Assembly: GCF_000720925.1 (NCBI RefSeq)
Contig: NZ_JOEE01000011.1
Span: 1 to 64,000, forward strand
Source of the DNA: Phycicoccus jejuensis
GTDB lineage: Bacteria; Actinomycetota; Actinomycetes; Actinomycetales; Dermatophilaceae
Direction: 5' to 3'
DNA: 64,000 nucleotides
Below, one piece after another: positions 62,359-64,000 of the stretch. The translations under genes were made by a program, and so were the position numbers. Position 1 is the first letter of the stretch; each line of letters starts with the position of its first letter. The notes below the pieces were generated by a model. That model saw only the letters and a list, made by a program, of their open reading frames with translations. It did not search any database and had not been told where the DNA came from.

Positions 62359-64000
62359 TCACTTGCCTACGGTGACGGTGTCGAACGTCTCCGCCGTCAG
62401 CGGGCTGGCCACGAGGCCCTGGACCTTGTCGCTCGTGACGAGCGCCGGCGGGGAGTGGCTGACCGGGATGCCCGGCAGGTACTCCTCGGCGATGCGCTTG
62501 TTGATGTCCTGGTAGGCGGCGTCGCGCTCACCCTCGTCGACGATGGCGTCGGCCTTCTTGAGGTCCTCGGAGAGCGTCTTGCCCCACGGCATCACGCTCG
62601 TGTGGAAGTCGTTGCTCTTGAGGTTGCTGAAGAAGGTGCCGAGGAAGTTGTCCGCGGCGTTGTAGTCGCCGGTCCAGCCGAGCAGCCACATGTCGTACGC
62701 GCCGTTGGCCGACACGTCGTCGAGGTAGCCACCGTTCCACGGCTTGCTCACCTGCTCGACCTTGATGCCGACGGCCTCGAGGTCCTTGGTGAACGCGGCG
62801 TGGATCTTCTGGGGGTCCGGCATGTACGGCCGCGAGACCTCGGTCGGGAAGGCGAACTTGAGGGTCAGGCCCTCGGCGCCGGCCTCGGCGAGGAGCGACT
62901 TGGCCTTCTCCGGGTCGTACGCGTACGGCTGGAGCTGGGTGTTGTAGCCGGAGACGGTGTCGGGCATGAACTGCGAGGCCACCTTGGCGCCCTCGGGCAG
63001 CTGGGTCTTGACCATCTGGTCCCGGTTGAGGGCGTAGGCGATGGCCTGGCGCACCTTGAGGTCCTTGAGCTTCGGGTTCCGCTCCGGGTTCAGGCCCAGG
63101 TAGAGGATGTTGAAGGCGGGGCGGACCTCGACCTTGTTGCCGGCGTCCTCCAGACCCTTCCAGTCGACCGGGTTGGGCAGGTCGTAGCCGTCGATCGAGC
63201 CGGCCTGCAGCTCCTGGCGGCGGGTGCTCTCGTCGGGGATGATCTTGAAGACGAGGGTCTTGGTCTTCGGCTGCTCGCCGTAGTAGTTCTCGTTGGCGAC
63301 GAGGGTGACGGTCTTGTTCGCCTCGTCGTACTTCGAGAGCTTGTACGGGCCGATGCCGACCGGGGCCTTCGAGTAGGCGGGGTAGGTGAAGCCCTCGCCC
63401 TGCGCCTGGACGTTGTTGGCGTCCCCGTCCTTGAGCGCCTTCGGCGACTGCATCGAGAAGGAGTCGAGCGACAGGATCGTCGGGAAGCTCGAGGTGGTGC
63501 GGGTGACGTCGATGACCGCGGTGTTCTCGTCCGGCGCCTCGCACGACTTGTAGAGCGAGCCCGACGGGTCGTCGCTGAACGAGCCGAAGAAGTAGCCCCA
63601 GTACTCGGCCGCCGTCTGGCCGGCGCCCTTCTGCTCGAACATGCGCTGCATGTTGTCGCAGACCGCCTGGCCGTTGAACGGCTCGCCGTCGGAGAACTTC
63701 ACGCCCTGGCGCAGCTTGAAGGTCCAGGACAGGCCGTCCTCGGACGGGGTCCAGCTCTCGGCCAGCTCGGGCTGGATGTCGGCGGTGCCGGGCTTGATGC
63801 CGAGCAGGCCCGAGTGGATCTGGCGGGTGATGCGGAAGGTCTCGCCGTCGGTCGCGTAGAGCGGGTCGAAGACGTCGGGGGCCCCCGCCGCGCCGAACGT
63901 GAAGGTGTCCTTCACGTTCGTGGCACCGGATGCGCCCGTCCCTCCGTCGGAGTCCCGCTCGGACTGGGCGCACGCCGTCATGCTCAGGGCGGCGGCCGTC
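62359..64000 (-). CDS. dppA: Peptide/solute-binding lipoprotein, family 5 (DppA), 5' end outside window
   Basis: Extracellular solute-binding protein (SBP_bac_5), at least 547 codons. The visible start reads TAAALSMTACAQSERDSDGG, the end of a lipoprotein signal with lipobox MTAC, so the true start lies beyond 64000; the ATG at 63981 falls inside the signal. Family signatures: AESWTPSEDGLSWTFKLRQG and VKFSDGEPFNGQAVCDNMQR, then VRQAIAYALNRDQM. First gene of the dppABCDF operon; ligand probably peptides. Confidence 0.93.
   Translation of the reverse strand, partial: TAAALSMTACAQSERDSDGGTGASGATNVKDTFTFGAAGAPDVFDPLYATDGETFRITRQIHSGLLGIKPGTADIQPELAESWTPSEDGLSWTFKLRQGVKFSDGEPFNGQAVCDNMQRMFEQKGAGQTAAEYWGYFFGSFSDDPSGSLYKSCEAPDENTAVIDVTRTTSSFPTILSLDSFSMQSPKALKDGDANNVQAQGEGFTYPAYSKAPVGIGPYKLSKYDEANKTVTLVANENYYGEQPKTKTLVFKIIPDESTRRQELQAGSIDGYDLPNPVDWKGLEDAGNKVEVRPAFNILYLGLNPERNPKLKDLKVRQAIAYALNRDQMVKTQLPEGAKVASQFMPDTVSGYNTQLQPYAYDPEKAKSLLAEAGAEGLTLKFAFPTEVSRPYMPDPQKIHAAFTKDLEAVGIKVEQVSKPWNGGYLDDVSANGAYDMWLLGWTGDYNAADNFLGTFFSNLKSNDFHTSVMPWGKTLSEDLKKADAIVDEGERDAAYQDINKRIAEEYLPGIPVSHSPPALVTSDKVQGLVASPLTAETFDTVTVGK

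Overview
The window is a GC-rich actinobacterial chromosome segment, most likely from the Micrococcales and probably near Intrasporangiaceae. That placement is inferred from codon bias, frequent GTG starts, GTGA/ATGA gene overlaps, apparent leaderless starts, DUF222-HNH and AbiEi-like genes, and the rplM-rpsI-glmM block. No rRNA, tRNA or CRISPR array was seen.

Region 1 (1-27597) is ordinary core sequence. In order it holds: a DUF222/HNH gene fragment; a two-component system beside an iron-containing alcohol dehydrogenase; an ECF sigma/zinc anti-sigma pair behind a secreted Ca-binding-loop protein; an MFS/ArsR pair with a striking 13-bp operator-like array; rplM-rpsI, glmM and an Ohr/OsmC protein; lhgO and a GH1 beta-glucosidase; a translationally coupled chain PfkB kinase > class I fumarase > beta-carbonic anhydrase > MOSC protein; xseB/xseA around a TetR-regulated membrane protein; ispH; rmuC back to back with a glutathione peroxidase gene that has lost its 5' end; HIT-like, NUDIX, YdeI-like and ychF genes.

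Region 2 (27598-about 47900) looks acquired. The last 19 bp of ychF recur, with one mismatch, at 35363-35381, and both copies are accompanied by GTCCGCA repeats spaced about one helical turn apart. I read these as attachment sites of at least one and probably two tandem integrative elements; no integrase gene remains in view. The first segment carries an IS110-type transposase remnant, a 1387-residue SARP/BTAD - nSTAND1 - transmembrane - beta-propeller fusion, a secreted PD40 propeller protein and an SGNH lipoprotein. The second carries a MarR-ZIP pair divergent from a tightly coupled operon: SDR, small membrane protein, GH15, giant FAD/Fe-S dehydrogenase, TPP enzyme, 26-codon micro-ORF, enolase-superfamily enzyme. 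It ends with a frameshifted lipoprotein gene and a small hypothetical gene.

Region 3 (47916-64000) is core-like again: tandem-domain universal stress protein, secreted SGNH esterase, PIG-L deacetylase, DUF3311 protein plus MctP-like sodium symporter, malQ, an AbiEi-like antitoxin-domain gene bracketed by large related hairpins, glutamine amidotransferase, VIT-family transporter, pterin carbinolamine dehydratase and a complete dipeptide-type ABC transporter. Its binding-protein gene runs off the right edge.

The main candidates for undescribed biology are the SARP-nSTAND1-propeller locus, the GH15/FAD-FeS/TPP/enolase operon, and the 13-bp tandem array between arsR and rplM.
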